A DNA stretch of 64,000 nt. Origin: Pythium myriotylum (lineage: Eukaryota > Oomycota > Peronosporomycetes > Pythiales > Pythiaceae). The stretch lies in NCBI GenBank assembly GCA_023091665.1, contig JALJCQ010000009.1, forward strand, positions 124,001 to 188,000. Reading direction: 5' to 3'. Every line of letters begins with the position of its first letter. Positions within the stretch are counted from its first letter, which is position 1. Shown one piece after another: positions 19,367-30,078 of the stretch. The translations under genes were made by a program, and so were the position numbers. Below the pieces are notes generated by a model, which saw only the letters and a program-made list of their open reading frames with translations, was not told the DNA's origin and ran no database searches.

Positions 19367-21165
19367 ATGTTCGGATTTATCCACAAGCTTTCGCACGTTT
19401 GGGAAACCGTGCAGGTGGAACTCCAGGGCCATTACTCGCTTGAAAGGTTCCGCGACCTCCTCAGCTACGCCAGGACTTCGTCTTCGGTACAGAACACCGT
19501 GGTGATTTGTGCCACGCCACTTCCCGGACTCTTGTTGCTTCTTTTCCTCGACGCACTGCCGCTGGTGTCCCCACAGGAGGGCATCTTCGCGCAAACACCA
19601 GCGCTCTATATTCGGCTGTTCTGCACGGGAGCACTGGCATCGTGGACTCTCACTCGCAGCGTCCACCTTAGCACACCGCTGCTACCTCTCACAGCGCGAC
19701 ACCTTCTTCTCGTCTCAGTGATTCCACCAACGGTATACATACTATGCTTTTACGGCTTGAGCGCGCTTTGGGCCTTCCCTCCTCCGTTTGGGTTGCAAAT
19801 TGCCGCGGTTCCTCTGTCTTCTGCCGGTCTCGCCATATGTGTTTGGTCGTGGATTGACACGGTCAGAACCAACCCGGAGGCAAAAGCAAGAGTGCGTTGC
19901 TATCTACACGCGTTAGTAGCTCAGTTCAACTTGATGTCGTCCTATGTCTTCTACTACTGCGCTTTCACTCTGGCCGGGAAAGAATACCAAACGTACGTGT
20001 CCTTTTGCCTCCCATTTCTCAAGATGTTGTTCAAGAACCTCATCCGCAGGGGACTCTACTACATGGAAGACGTCGCGCCAAGTCAAATTGTCTCGAACGT
20101 TGATGCTTTCCACGCAATCTACGTTTCCACCACGATCCAACAAGCAGAAGGGCTCATGGCCGTATTTTACATCATTTTTGTGGATATTATTCAGTCTGCA
20201 GTTGCGTATTACGAAGTTGTGGAGATCGTGCGTCGCGTGAACAAAGCCGCCGATGAATCTAACACCGTGGACAAGTACGCCTCAACCCAAGTTGGGCCAC
20301 GCCTATTCTCCGCACGCACATCTTCACGCCTCACATCATTGCTCAGGTTCAAGTATGGGGTAATTGACAACGCTAACTTCCTTGTTGACACGCTCCCTCG
20401 CATTCGTGATCACCCCAGTGTCGCCCTCCCGAGGCATTTACTAGATAAGGTGAATGGTGTCAGCGTTACTGATGAACGTCCCGTTGGTGGAATTCGAACG
20501 ATGGCTAGGATCTCTCCATGCAGAAGCCTCCGAATCGGAATCCAGAGTCCCCAGCCAATCCCAGTCAAATCGAGCTCATCGGCTGGATATGCGCTTCAGC
20601 TGACGAATGTAGAAAATGCCCAGCTCATGTGCGTCACCAGTATGCTAAAGATGCTGCACATGATCGAGTTTTACGTTTTAGTCGAGTTCGTCGAAGTGGC
20701 CGTCAGCGTTGTATACAGTGAGTGCGCCCATTCCTGCGCTCTCCAAATTCTGTGGCTCACATCATGGTGTTACTATAGCTCTCTACGTGTTTGCGATGTC
20801 CAAGATGGCGAATCGTATCTACTACAAGCAGTTTAGTAGCCTCACTGACCAGCAACTACAGGCTACGGTTGTTCAGCTTGCAATCTACGCTGCGCTGGAG
20901 CTCGCCTCTTTCATAGTTTCTGCCTGGCAATTGATCAGCAGCTACAACACATATCGGCATTCCAGCAACTGGCGTTTGCGCTGAGGAAAGAGTGGAAGAT
21001 TGTAGTTCCAACGATCGCGCTGTGGATCACAATGGTCGTGCAACTCACGTTCGAGCACAGCGGTAGGAACAACGGCGCTCTGTATTTGATGATTCCACTC
21101 AATCTTTGCTCATGATCGTAGGAATGGACTACACTTTCCAGTTCAAGTGGATGCGCTCGGAATGA
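19367..21165 (+). pseudogene. Multi-span membrane protein, copy 2, single-base frameshift
   Basis: Three exons: 19367-20717, 20779-21062 and 21122-21165, with introns of 61 and 59 bp at the same places as in copies 1 and 3. About nine hydrophobic spans are visible. Conserved blocks include VELQGHYSLERFRD, YVSFCLPFLKMLFKNLIRRG and SNVDAFHAIYVSTT. In exon 2, near 20916-20919, one base is missing compared with copy 1 (ATAGTTTCTG against ATAGTCTTCTG). Reading through gives a premature stop at about 20984. The reading frame downstream is otherwise conserved to the final GMDYTFQFKWMRSE. The gene is therefore either newly dead or truncated by 70 or so residues. The ATG at 19367 aligns with the other copies; the frame is open to 19268. 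No function is known. Confidence 0.75.
20718..20778 (+). other. Intron 1 of membrane-protein copy 2
   Basis: GTGAGT donor, TTACTATAG acceptor, 61 bp. Nearly identical to the intron in copy 1. Confidence 0.75.
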
Positions 21166-21921
21166 TTATTGCGTCCCCAGAATTTACATGACGATGCGAA
21201 AACCAACCTCTCATCACTTGGGATGGTACTGGATTAACGGAGTCCAGCTCACGTTTGAGCACAATGGCACGAAATCCAGTACTCATTGCGTGGACGTGTG
21301 TCTGAAGCGTCGCTGTGTGGACTACACTTTCCAGTTCAAGCGGATGCTCTCGGATTGAGGATGTGCAAAATGATATTACGCTGAAGTACAATGTCACTGG
21401 GCCGAACCATTTGAAATCGACATCATAGATTGATACTGTGATCTGGTCTAGGGTGAAGAGACGGCAGAGGGGAGACTTCGAAGTGATATCTATTGCAAGC
21501 GCTCGCTGCAGGTAGTCGTGGGTGGATAAAGATGTCGCAACGAGGACTTTGGTCAGAGCGGTGAAACGCATGACCTACGCAGCAACCAACCGTGATAGAC
21601 GAGTCTCGTCCATCACAAACTTCGAAAAGGACGGATCCATAATAATTCCGGTTAAAGAAATGCCAGGATTATTCTGGATTAAAAGAAGCGCGATTTGCAA
21701 ACCACGGCGTTTTTAAAAACCACCGCGTTTAAAAACGCCGTGGTTTGCTTTGGGAAGAGATATAGACGGAGACCAGTGAAGAATCCTGGGACGATCTCTT
21801 CAATTAAACGTCGTAGTGGAGCAGTTTCGACAACTTTTAAGCTTGCTTAGCAGGGTCGAGAGACAGAAACACCACACGCATATACGTCGGCGACAGCAGC
21901 TGCAATGCGCACATAGATTCG
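21166..21921. other. Gene-free stretch with tail fragment and hairpin
   Basis: Between about 21180 and 21357 there is a decayed extra copy of the 3-prime end of the membrane-protein family: CAGCTCACGTTTGAGCACA recalls the end of exon 2, and TGGACTACACTTTCCAG recalls exon 3. A perfect hairpin lies at 21697-21748. The rest is unassigned. Confidence 0.5.
21697..21748. repeat. Perfect 21 bp inverted repeat, 10 bp loop
   Basis: The left arm 21697-21717 begins GCAAACCACGGCG and the right arm 21728-21748 is its exact reverse complement. The 10 bp between them are AACCACCGCG. The arms are flanked by AT-rich DNA. It may be a relic of a miniature transposon or a transcribed stem-loop. Confidence 0.9.
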
Positions 21922-22590
21922 AATCAATGACAAAGACCTGTTGTTTTCGTTTGTTGAAATATTTCATGTTGACCTGAGAAGGTCAGACTACTCCGAGGAG
22001 GGCGAAACCAGGAGCTCTTCAATCCCGCTGAAACGGGGACAACAAAGGCGACCGCCGCATACTTGGCCCATCTAAAACATGGCAAGCGGGTTCGTGGCGT
22101 TGGCCGGACGCTCCTGGATGACGTCCCAGTGCTCCTGCACGCACGAACCATTGAAACGGTAGATATCCACGACGACCTTGGGCTGAGCACCCGCCGCCGG
22201 CGTGTGGTAGAAGTGGGCGATGCCGAGTCCGGTGACAGGGTCAAAGGCCTTGTGGATGATGTTGGCGGGGTACTTGAAGATGCCGAACTTGGTGAGGTCG
22301 CCGGAGAAGGCGTTGACGACGGGTGTTTTACCGGACGGGATGCTTGGGTTGTGTTGGATGTAGTCGTCGGCGACGTGGTCGATGAGGGCCTGGGCGGGGG
22401 TGCCAGCGATGTAGAATCCGTTGAAGAATTTCTCGAAGATGGCGTGTTGTTGGGCGGGTGTGACGGGCTTTGGCGGGCAGTAGGGTCCTTCTGGCAGGTT
22501 GGTGTTGGTGGAACCTTCAGCGCGGACTGGAGCGGCGTTGACGGACGCGAGGGCAATGGATGCGACGACGAGAAGGGACTTGAGCATGAT
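21922..22590. repeat. Inverted repeat arm 1 (twin D)
   Basis: Reverse complement of about 23706-24412. The homology begins three bases before the ATG and runs through the gene to about 150 bp beyond the stop, where it becomes patchy. Confidence 0.85.
22072..22587 (-). CDS. Secreted NTF2/SnoaL-like protein D (twin 1)
   Basis: 171 residues. The signal peptide is MLKSLLVVASIALASVNAAP. The mature part has LPEGPYCPPKPVTPAQQ, FFNGFYIAG, DHVADDYIQHNPSIPSG, FKYPANIIHKAFD, FYHTPAAGAQP, VDIYRFNGSCVQEHWDVI and ANATNPLAMF. It differs from the gene at 23709 at only two residues seen (Leu/Phe at position 2 and Lys/Asn in the IFEKFF/IFENFF segment). It is the reverse half of a head-to-head pair with starts 1,121 bp apart. 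It groups with protein A at 6276. The start chosen puts the signal peptide first. Function unknown. Confidence 0.85.
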   Translation of the reverse strand: MLKSLLVVASIALASVNAAPVRAEGSTNTNLPEGPYCPPKPVTPAQQHAIFEKFFNGFYIAGTPAQALIDHVADDYIQHNPSIPSGKTPVVNAFSGDLTKFGIFKYPANIIHKAFDPVTGLGIAHFYHTPAAGAQPKVVVDIYRFNGSCVQEHWDVIQERPANATNPLAMF

Positions 22591-23705
22591 TTGATGCTTG
22601 AGAGGGAGAAGGATAATGTGAAAGTGAAGCAACACGCTTACTGGTGTGACGGAGTGAGGAGTACGTGTTACCCGAGGATGTTCTCAGTGGGAAGCAGATT
22701 GAGGGCCTGTCGCAGTGGACGAATAATCAACAGTGTGCGTTCCAATCGGTTGATGCGCCGTTTTTGTGGATGAGGTTGAAAGTTGCAGATTAGTAATTTG
22801 AGTTTGAGAGCGTTCTCGTCGAGTCTTTTGTCCTGCATGCCGTGTTTCGTGTCTACAATCCATCAACAGACGTTCACTCGGATTCGACTGAGCACTGCTC
22901 AATCGAATCCGAGCGGTCAGTGTGCAGTGCCGCCGAGTTGTGATGAGTCTCCCCCATCGGCCACAACACTTGAGCTCAACTGCGTAAGCCGATAGTGGAT
23001 ATGACGTCAACTTGAAAGAGTCTCTTTGTCTTGAGTTCGAGCGCCTGAGTGTTCAAAACGCAATGTAACTACACAAGTCTTCAGAACATCAACAAGACCT
23101 CTAAAGTAGCTCAACAGAATCGCCATCTTTATTGCATGCAGACAGCTGCAGTTGGGTTGTTTAAATTGCTCGTATTCATGAAGCGCAATTTGCAAGATTC
23201 ATGTTTTCGAGTGTGGTGCTGCTGCGTTCGCCATGATGAGCGTTGAAGATCGTTCATGTCCCGAAGCACGACATAGTGGGGCAACTTGTGCCTGCCAAGT
23301 GTGCGCCGTAAAGATTCGGTTAGCTAGCTGGCTGATCCCGGGAAGGTCCAGCCCATGGCGTCATCACAGTGACGACAAAAACGAGCTAATCAGAACTCCC
23401 ACCCCCCAAACAACAATAACATATGAACACAACATCACGGCCACTTTCTAGTCGAGACGCAACGAGTTGACACTGCAGTCACCAGATCGACATTCGGGAC
23501 GCGTCATCTCGGTGGAATGTCGCGATGGCATTACTCGTCACGTGCGTGAAAGACGGGCGCCACAAACCAGCACTGTTCACTCTCGTCCTACAAGTTCGGA
23601 AAGCCACCTGTGGAGCAGAGCCAAAGCGGACAAACGCCGAACAAACCTCCGCTCATTCCGCAATCTTCCTTCTTACGCACAAGCCGACTTAGCCGCCTGC
23701 TAACG
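22591..23705. other. Spacer between twin D genes
   Basis: About 1.1 kb holding both promoters, which are not similar to one another. A near-perfect hairpin is at 22877-22913. No supported gene. Confidence 0.6.
22877..22913. repeat. Near-perfect hairpin, 18 bp arms
   Basis: The arms CTCGGATTCGACTGAGCA and TGCTCAATCGAATCCGAG pair at 17 of 18 positions with a single base between them. It lies in the shared upstream region of the twin D genes. Confidence 0.85.
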
Positions 23706-24412
23706 ATCATGTTCAAGTCCCTTCTCGTCGTCGCATCCATTGCCCTCGCGTCCGTCAACGCCGCTCCAGTCCGCGCTGAAGGTTCCACCAACACCAACCT
23801 GCCAGAAGGACCCTACTGCCCGCCAAAGCCCGTCACACCCGCCCAACAACACGCCATCTTCGAGAACTTCTTCAACGGATTCTACATCGCTGGCACCCCC
23901 GCCCAGGCCCTCATCGACCACGTCGCCGACGACTACATCCAACACAACCCAAGCATCCCGTCCGGTAAAACACCCGTCGTCAACGCCTTCTCCGGCGACC
24001 TCACCAAGTTCGGCATCTTCAAGTACCCCGCCAACATCATCCACAAGGCCTTTGACCCTGTCACCGGACTCGGCATCGCCCACTTCTACCACACGCCGGC
24101 GGCGGGTGCTCAGCCCAAGGTCGTCGTGGATATCTACCGTTTCAATGGTTCGTGCGTGCAGGAGCACTGGGACGTCATCCAGGAGCGTCCGGCCAACGCC
24201 ACGAACCCGCTTGCCATGTTTTAGATGGGCCAAGTATGCGGCGGTCGCCTTTGTTGTCCCCGTTTCGGCGGGATTCAAGAGCTCCTAGTTTCGCCTGGTC
24301 CTCGTAGTAGTTACGAAGTGGTCTCGCCTCCTCACGTGAATGTGAAATATATCAACAAAAGAAAGCTACTGCATCATCATCCTACAGGTCTTTGCCATCA
24401 ATCTGCAGCTGG
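23706..24412. repeat. Inverted repeat arm 2 (twin D')
   Basis: Reverse complement of 21922-22590. It is nearly identical through the coding region and the first 60 bp after the stop, then diverges with indels up to about 24412. Confidence 0.85.
23709..24224 (+). CDS. Secreted NTF2/SnoaL-like protein D' (twin 2)
   Basis: 171 residues with signal peptide MFKSLLVVASIALASVNAAP and the same domain as its twin: DYIQHNPSIPSG, PANIIHKAFD, PAAGAQP and CVQEHWDVIQERPANATNP. Two residues differ from twin D. The upstream sequences of the two genes are unrelated from four bases before the ATG onward. The copies may thus be expressed differently while their coding parts are kept alike. The open frame reaches upstream to 23610, but the ATG at 23709 aligns with the twin and gives the signal peptide. 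Confidence 0.85.
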   Translation: MFKSLLVVASIALASVNAAPVRAEGSTNTNLPEGPYCPPKPVTPAQQHAIFENFFNGFYIAGTPAQALIDHVADDYIQHNPSIPSGKTPVVNAFSGDLTKFGIFKYPANIIHKAFDPVTGLGIAHFYHTPAAGAQPKVVVDIYRFNGSCVQEHWDVIQERPANATNPLAMF

Positions 24413-25197
24413 TTTCGCCAACTCATGACTGTGGGGTTTTTTTTTTCGGCCCTACTAAAATAATCAAGCGTAAAAGTTGGCGATGCCGCTCCAGTACTAC
24501 TTTTTTTGTTTTTAGTGAGATCGTCCAAGCATTCTCCATTGGGCTCCGTCTGTGCCTCTCCCTAAAGTGGGGAAGGAAACCTGTTACGAAGCAGCGCGAG
24601 TTGCGCAAAATCGATACACCAATTATGATCTTTTGAAGTTAATACATTCGTTGCTAGAACCATCATTGGAAAATAAATGCGATCGACGCATGCGTTTAAA
24701 GAGGCACACCCGATTTTATTCCATGACATCGCTGCTGGTTGCTTCGTCGTCGACATCCACGTCGACCTTGCTAATCGCCATTGTGTGATAGAGCGATAGG
24801 AGTAGGTGGTGCTTGTGTGGTGTGCAAGGGCCTCTCGTTGGTTCCCGGTGGCCGTTATTTTCAACTTGACTTCGCTAGGGTAAAGAGATGTACTCTATCC
24901 ATGGTTCGTGATGAATATCGATTCGCTCGAGTACCTGGTAGTTGCTGACACACGCAGTGCGAAAACGGTAACTCAATCGTCGAGATCCTCCAGATGCTCA
25001 TTAACTTACCTGTACGAATAGTGGATATCCTTTCTACTAGTACACGGCTCGGTTCTCTCATTGCATGTGCGGCAACGCATCCACTTCAGTCTCGACCCAT
25101 TCACTTAACCTCATTATACTTTGGAATTTTCTTTTACCTACTTCGATGTGTTTCAACTTGCTTTTCTTGAAACGATGTGATCGCTTAGAGCACATGC
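24413..25197. other. Gene-free stretch
   Basis: No supported gene. It contains T homopolymers near 24435-24445 and 24503-24515 and is AT-richer than the surrounding genes. It is downstream of twin D' and of P450 (d), which converge here. Confidence 0.5.
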
Positions 25198-26799
25198 CTA
25201 CGAGTTTTTGGACGCGGGGGCTCGTCGAATCCGCGCCATGAGTGGGTTCTTCAGCGGAAGGCTAGCTGAGAACTTGTAACTGCCGTCGTTCGGTAGCACG
25301 TCGAGCGAGAAGCGACTCATCAACGTCGCAATCACCAGCTTCAGCTCGATAAGTGCCATGTTCATGCCAATGCAGATACGCGGTCCTGCGTTGAAACTGA
25401 AGAACTTGAACGACGACACGATCAGCAGTTTGCCCGTCTCTGCGTCGATGAAACGCTCCGGTTTGAACTCGTGAGCGTCCTCACCCCAGACGCTTTTGAG
25501 TCTCCCCATCGCGTACGCCGAGAGTCCGACCGCACAGCCTTTAGGCACGTACGTGCCGTCGACGAGGTGCGTCTCTCGGTTGGCCTGTCGAACGTTCATC
25601 GCTACCGGTGGGTACAACCGCAGCGTCTCTTTAATCACCGCCTCGATGTACGTGAGTCGCTGTGTGTGCTCCATGGTGAGATTCTTGATCTTTCCCTCCA
25701 TGAGCTCGGGCACTTTTTCCCACAACTCGGCTCGAATCTTGCGCTCCACCTCGGGGTGCTTGCTCACCAAGTAAAACAACCACGTGATCGTGTCCGCTGT
25801 CGTGTCGCGCCCGCCAAGCACGAACATGACTGCGATGTCGCGCAGTATCTCAGGCGTGATAGCCTCGGCTTCCCCATCTTGCATGGCGTGGATGAAGAGC
25901 TCGACAATGTTGGTTGGCTCGGCGCGTGGTCCTTTGGCCTGGCACTTGTCCAAGCTCTTGGTCACCATCTCGCCAACAATGCGGCGGATGTCTTGGATCG
26001 TCTCGCGGTACTGACGCTCCCCACCGATATTGAGCCATTTCTGCAGCTTCCAGACCCACTCGGGCGTCTGCAGTCTGTAAAGAATTTGCGGGAGAGCTTC
26101 TTCCAGCGCAACGTTCAGCGGATGGCCGTTCCCCGTGCCGATGAGATTCATCTGCAGGCCGAATCCGAGCTCAGCGATCGATTGCAGCGTGAACTCGTGG
26201 AGAAGCATCGAGAGGTTGAGAGGCTGCGGGGTATCGCAGACGTTTTCCATGATCCCAAAGACTACTTCCGCGTGCTTATTAAACAACGCCGTCGCGACGT
26301 TGCGGAACGTTTGCACAGTGAAGAATCTCGACGCGATCTTGCGCTGGTGGAACCACGCCTCGCCGTCGAGATTGAAGAAGCTGTCACCGATGAGATCGCC
26401 GAACGCCGTGCGCGTGAACGGGCCTTTGCCAAAGACGTCGTTCTGGGTCTTGGTCACGTCCTCGACCATCTCGGGCGTCGCGATCATGATGCTATCGGGC
26501 AGCGAAGGCACTTTGCGCAGCCACGGCTGCTCGTCCATCTCGAGCATCTTCTCATAAAACCAATCGACAAAGCGCGGAGCATTCTGGGTGAGCTCGGCGA
26601 CGTCACCCATCAAGAAATGGGACTTTTTCAGTCGACGAGCCGGCTTGATGTTGGTGAGCCCGTGCTTCTTGGCGTACTTGACATGCGGAGGATCCTCGAG
26701 CAGCAATTTGTACGCGACCACAGCCGCGAGCGTGGCGCCGACCGCCACTTGCAGCGGCGAAGCCTGGTCCAGTGATGACGGCAGCGTAATGGAGACCAT
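25198..26799 (-). CDS. Cytochrome P450 (d)
   Basis: 533 residues from ATG 26799. It starts MVSITLPSSLDQASPLQ, followed by the anchor and KKHGLTNIKPARRLKKSHF. Motifs seen are VLGGRDTTADTITW, KETLRLYPPVAM, FKPERF and FNAGPRICIG; the heme loop has Asn where the other MVSV-type copies have His. It is most like P450 (e) (both end with a MARIRRAP-type tail). The open frame runs on upstream to 27336, but that extension has no family similarity and the ATG used aligns with the other copies. The gene is intronless. Its substrate is unknown. Confidence 0.92.
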   Translation of the reverse strand: MVSITLPSSLDQASPLQVAVGATLAAVVAYKLLLEDPPHVKYAKKHGLTNIKPARRLKKSHFLMGDVAELTQNAPRFVDWFYEKMLEMDEQPWLRKVPSLPDSIMIATPEMVEDVTKTQNDVFGKGPFTRTAFGDLIGDSFFNLDGEAWFHQRKIASRFFTVQTFRNVATALFNKHAEVVFGIMENVCDTPQPLNLSMLLHEFTLQSIAELGFGLQMNLIGTGNGHPLNVALEEALPQILYRLQTPEWVWKLQKWLNIGGERQYRETIQDIRRIVGEMVTKSLDKCQAKGPRAEPTNIVELFIHAMQDGEAEAITPEILRDIAVMFVLGGRDTTADTITWLFYLVSKHPEVERKIRAELWEKVPELMEGKIKNLTMEHTQRLTYIEAVIKETLRLYPPVAMNVRQANRETHLVDGTYVPKGCAVGLSAYAMGRLKSVWGEDAHEFKPERFIDAETGKLLIVSSFKFFSFNAGPRICIGMNMALIELKLVIATLMSRFSLDVLPNDGSYKFSASLPLKNPLMARIRRAPASKNS

Positions 26800-27721
26800 G
26801 GCGACAATTGGCGACTGGGAAGACTTGCTGATCGCGAAACACAAAGTGGCTGAGGCACGAAGTCGGCGGGCAACTCGTCTATTTCCACTCATCCCGACTC
26901 GGGATGGGTGCTCGGGATTCCCGAGCACCACCAAGCGAAGCTGGCGGCTCGTCTGAACCGCATCAGCGAGAACTCGGGCCTGTTGCACCACCGGAGCTTG
27001 GGTTTGATTCCCTCCAAGGAAGCGCGGGAATCCGCAGTTCCTCGGTGGTTCGAAGGGCTCGTCTGACGAGCTCCTCATGAGCTCAGATAGTCGTGACGAC
27101 AGGAAAAAGAAATCAAACTGCGCTTGACGTGGTTCTTCGTCGTCGTGACAGAAGTGACGAGGAAAAAAGAACCGGATCGTCCGCGAGTCCCACGTACTGA
27201 ATTCTACACAAGTCGCAGCGACTGGAAGCTCGTCAGGGTTGTTGCGAGACCAAGGCCATGCCACCAGACGGCTTGCTTTGCACTCGCCGATCGTGAAGTT
27301 CTCGCAAAGACGCGAAAATTCTTGAGCGGGAAACAATTCGTTGATCGAGAACGATCCGGCTCAATATCTCTGCAGGAGGAAACGGATCGACCAGATAAGT
27401 CACGCTGCCCCCTATGCTCCAGCATGTACCAGCCCAGTGATGTTTCATGTTCACGAAACGACTTGGCAGCGATCGAGACATCATAGAGCAGTGTCTTGTG
27501 TCTTGAGCACGGAGCTCCAGACGGATGGACCCTTTCCTCTGCAGAACCTGGCTCATCACCTCCACGAGGAGCTGGTATGTAGGAGATCTTTGTTCTTTGC
27601 GAGCCGCTTGGTTCGCTCATCAGCTGCGTCAAGAACACATTTGCCACCCGTAGAATACGTAGTTAATCATAAAATAAGCGTGTTAGCTGCTCACGGACAT
27701 CGATTCGTACAGCTACGCGCG
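26800..27721. other. Gene-free stretch
   Basis: Upstream region of P450 (d) and downstream region of membrane-protein copy 3. The reverse frame is open from 27336 to 26800 but codes for nothing recognisable. No repeat seen. Confidence 0.5.
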
Positions 27722-29527
27722 TTAGCAGTCTGTACTACATCCGTTAGTTCTTTTTGCTCGCAACCACTTGAACTGGAACGTGTAGTCCATGCCTGGGCGA
27801 CCAATGTATGTTCGTTACTCGACTAATTTGGATACGTAGGGTCCAGGCGTTTTTGGTGTACGACGTACCTATGTGGTCGAGCGAGAGCGTCGCAACCACC
27901 GACGTCCAGAGCATAAGCGTCGGCACGACGACCTTCCACTCTTTACGCAGCGAGAACGCGAGCTGCTGGAGCGACGACATGCGCTGCAGCTGTCTGTCCA
28001 TCACGAAGCAGAAGACCACGAACGAGAGCAGCTCCAGCGACGCGTAGACTGCCAGTTGCTTGGCCGTGGCCATCAGCTCGTGGTCGGAAAGATCGCGAAA
28101 CTGCTTGAAGTAGATGCGGTTGGGCATGTGCGCTATCGTCGCCACATAGATCGCTGTCAATCGATAAAGAAGATGTCAGTTCAACTGATCGTCACGGCAT
28201 TGGTGATAGGACCATGCAGAACCGTACTGTATATGATGGATATGGCCGCCTCGATGAACTCGATGAGCACGTAGAACTCGATCATGTGCAGCATCTTGAG
28301 CACGAGTGCGACGCACTCGACGCGCATTTGCTCCGTCTTGGGTAGCGGCTTCGCGTTGCTATGCGCAGCGACAATGTCCGAGTCCATTGGCAGCACACGC
28401 ACGTTGACAGCTCCCGATGCCGACTCGAGAGTTCTCCTTTTATCTTCAGTCGATAAGCACAGTTCGTCTTGTAAGTGGCGTGGTAACGCAACAGCAGGGA
28501 AGGTGTCAAGAAGGAAGTTGGCGTAGTCGATGACGCCAAATTCAAACTGCAGTAGCGAGGACATGCGAGAGCCCGTTCGCGAGGACGTTCGACGTGCATT
28601 CGCCGTGTTGTGGTGGCTGCTACCGAATTTGTCGATCTCTCTACATGCCGCAGCGGATTCGTTGACCTGGTGGACGACCTCGAAGATTGCTACTAGCGAC
28701 TGAATCACATCAACCACGAGGATGTACACTACAGCAGTCACTCCCTTAGTCTGTTGCAGCGTGCTCGAGACGTACATAGCGTGGAAGGCGTCGACATTGC
28801 AGACTACGAGGATCGGTGCGAGGTCTTCCATGTAGTACATTCCTTTACGAATGAGGTTCTTGAAGAGCATCTTCAAGAATGGCAAGCAGAACGAAACGTA
28901 CTGTTGGTACTTCTCTCCAGAGAGAGTGAAGATGCAGTAGTATACGATGTACGCTGCCATGAGGTTCAGCTGGGCACCCTGCGAAATCCAGTACCGAAGA
29001 AACTTTTTCTTGGCATCCGCGTCCGCATTTCGTGAGCTCGAGAATAGAACGAGGACGCTAAACATGCTACCCGGCATCACCGAAAGCTGGATACTGAACG
29101 GCGTAGGGAACACCCACAGTGAGCCCAGAGCCACAAACGTAAGGCAGTTAAGCGTAGGGCAACCGATCACGATCAAGAGTTTCTGCGCCGTTGAGATTGG
29201 GAACGTCGGCGAAGTCAGACACGCGTTTCGCGTCATCTCCATCGACGCGAGAAACGTAAGTATCCACACGCGCACTATCGGCGCAACGGTTTGCTTGGCG
29301 AGTCCGCCCTCGAACGGAGGATGGAGATGCAGAGCGTCCGCCAACAGCAGCAACGCCAAGCTCGGAAGTGGCACGAGAATCAACACAAGCGCATTTGAAA
29401 GCCACGGGGAAACTTTCGCATACGCGAGCAGTTCCTGGAATCGCGCGATCGAGTAGCGTCCTTGGAGCTCGACTTGCACGCGGTCCCAGAGCGAGGCTAG
29501 CTGGAGTAAATGGCGTAGAACCTTCAT
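27722..29527 (-). CDS. Multi-span membrane protein, copy 3, intact
   Basis: Three exons: 28228-29527, 27869-28153 and 27722-27792. They are joined at introns of 74 bp (GTACGG...GACAG) and 76 bp (GTACGT...CCCAG). The product has 551 residues. It starts MKVLRHLLQLASLWDRVQVE and has about nine hydrophobic spans. Conserved blocks are VELQGRYSIARFQE, YVSFCLPFLKMLFKNLIRKG, CNVDAFHAMYVSSTLQQ, MLHMIEFYVLIEFIEAAIS and the final GMDYTFQFKW. Unlike copies 1 and 2 it has no frame break, so it shows the gene structure of the family. I do not recognise a known function. The C-terminal spans alternate with short basic loops, consistent with a polytopic membrane protein. It is divergent from P450 (e), 551 bp apart. 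Confidence 0.75.
27793..27868 (-). other. Intron 2 of membrane-protein copy 3
   Basis: GTACGT donor and TCGCCCAG acceptor, 76 bp. It sits at the Gly codon before MDYTFQ, as in copies 1 and 2. Confidence 0.75.
28154..28227 (-). other. Intron 1 of membrane-protein copy 3
   Basis: GTACGG donor and ATTGACAG acceptor, 74 bp. Splicing restores the IIYTAIYVA reading. Confidence 0.75.
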
Positions 29528-30078
29528 CTCACCAGTGAGCGCGTTGCTCTTCGACGAGTGAGGCGAGCTCTTTGCTTGCGAGACCTCACACGTGATCGGG
29601 TGGTTTCAGAGCCAAAAATACCACGGATACGAATTGCCATCGAACAGAGAGTTGCCCAGGACTCCGGGCGAGTACAGTGTATCCATTTGTGACTCACGAA
29701 GATTTTCAGTGTTTTCTGTCCTCGCCAAATCCTCTTGTAATCTAATAAACGCTTAAGTCGATGCAACTTTATTTAGTAAAAGGATGTAAAATTCCTATAA
29801 AAAGAGTAAATATCTAATACCCTAACTATACCGATATAAGGCATCAGAAGACAGCGGAATTCTGCTGGACTTCAAACCAGTTCGATGTTTTTCCCTGGGT
29901 CACGTCAGTGCCCAAGCGCATCAAAAGTTGCCGAATCGGCCATGGAACTCCCCCGCGTTCTGCGAAAAAGGCACGAACAGCTGGACACTCGAACCAGTCG
30001 GGTCGCACGTGCTCAATTTCCAGCCACTTCGTAGACGTCTTCGTCTTTGGTTCCAGTCATTCACGATCTTACGTCGTC
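29528..30078. other. Divergent promoter region
   Basis: 551 bp between membrane-protein copy 3 (reverse) and P450 (e) (forward). It is AT-rich in the middle (about 29765-29840). No gene seen. Confidence 0.5.

Noticed and set aside
21540..24500. tRNA-like GATTCGAATC segments
   Set aside because: No cloverleaf could be formed around them.
26800..27336. N-terminal extension of P450 (d) by 179 codons
   Set aside because: It has no family similarity. The Met at 26799 matches the starts of all paralogues.
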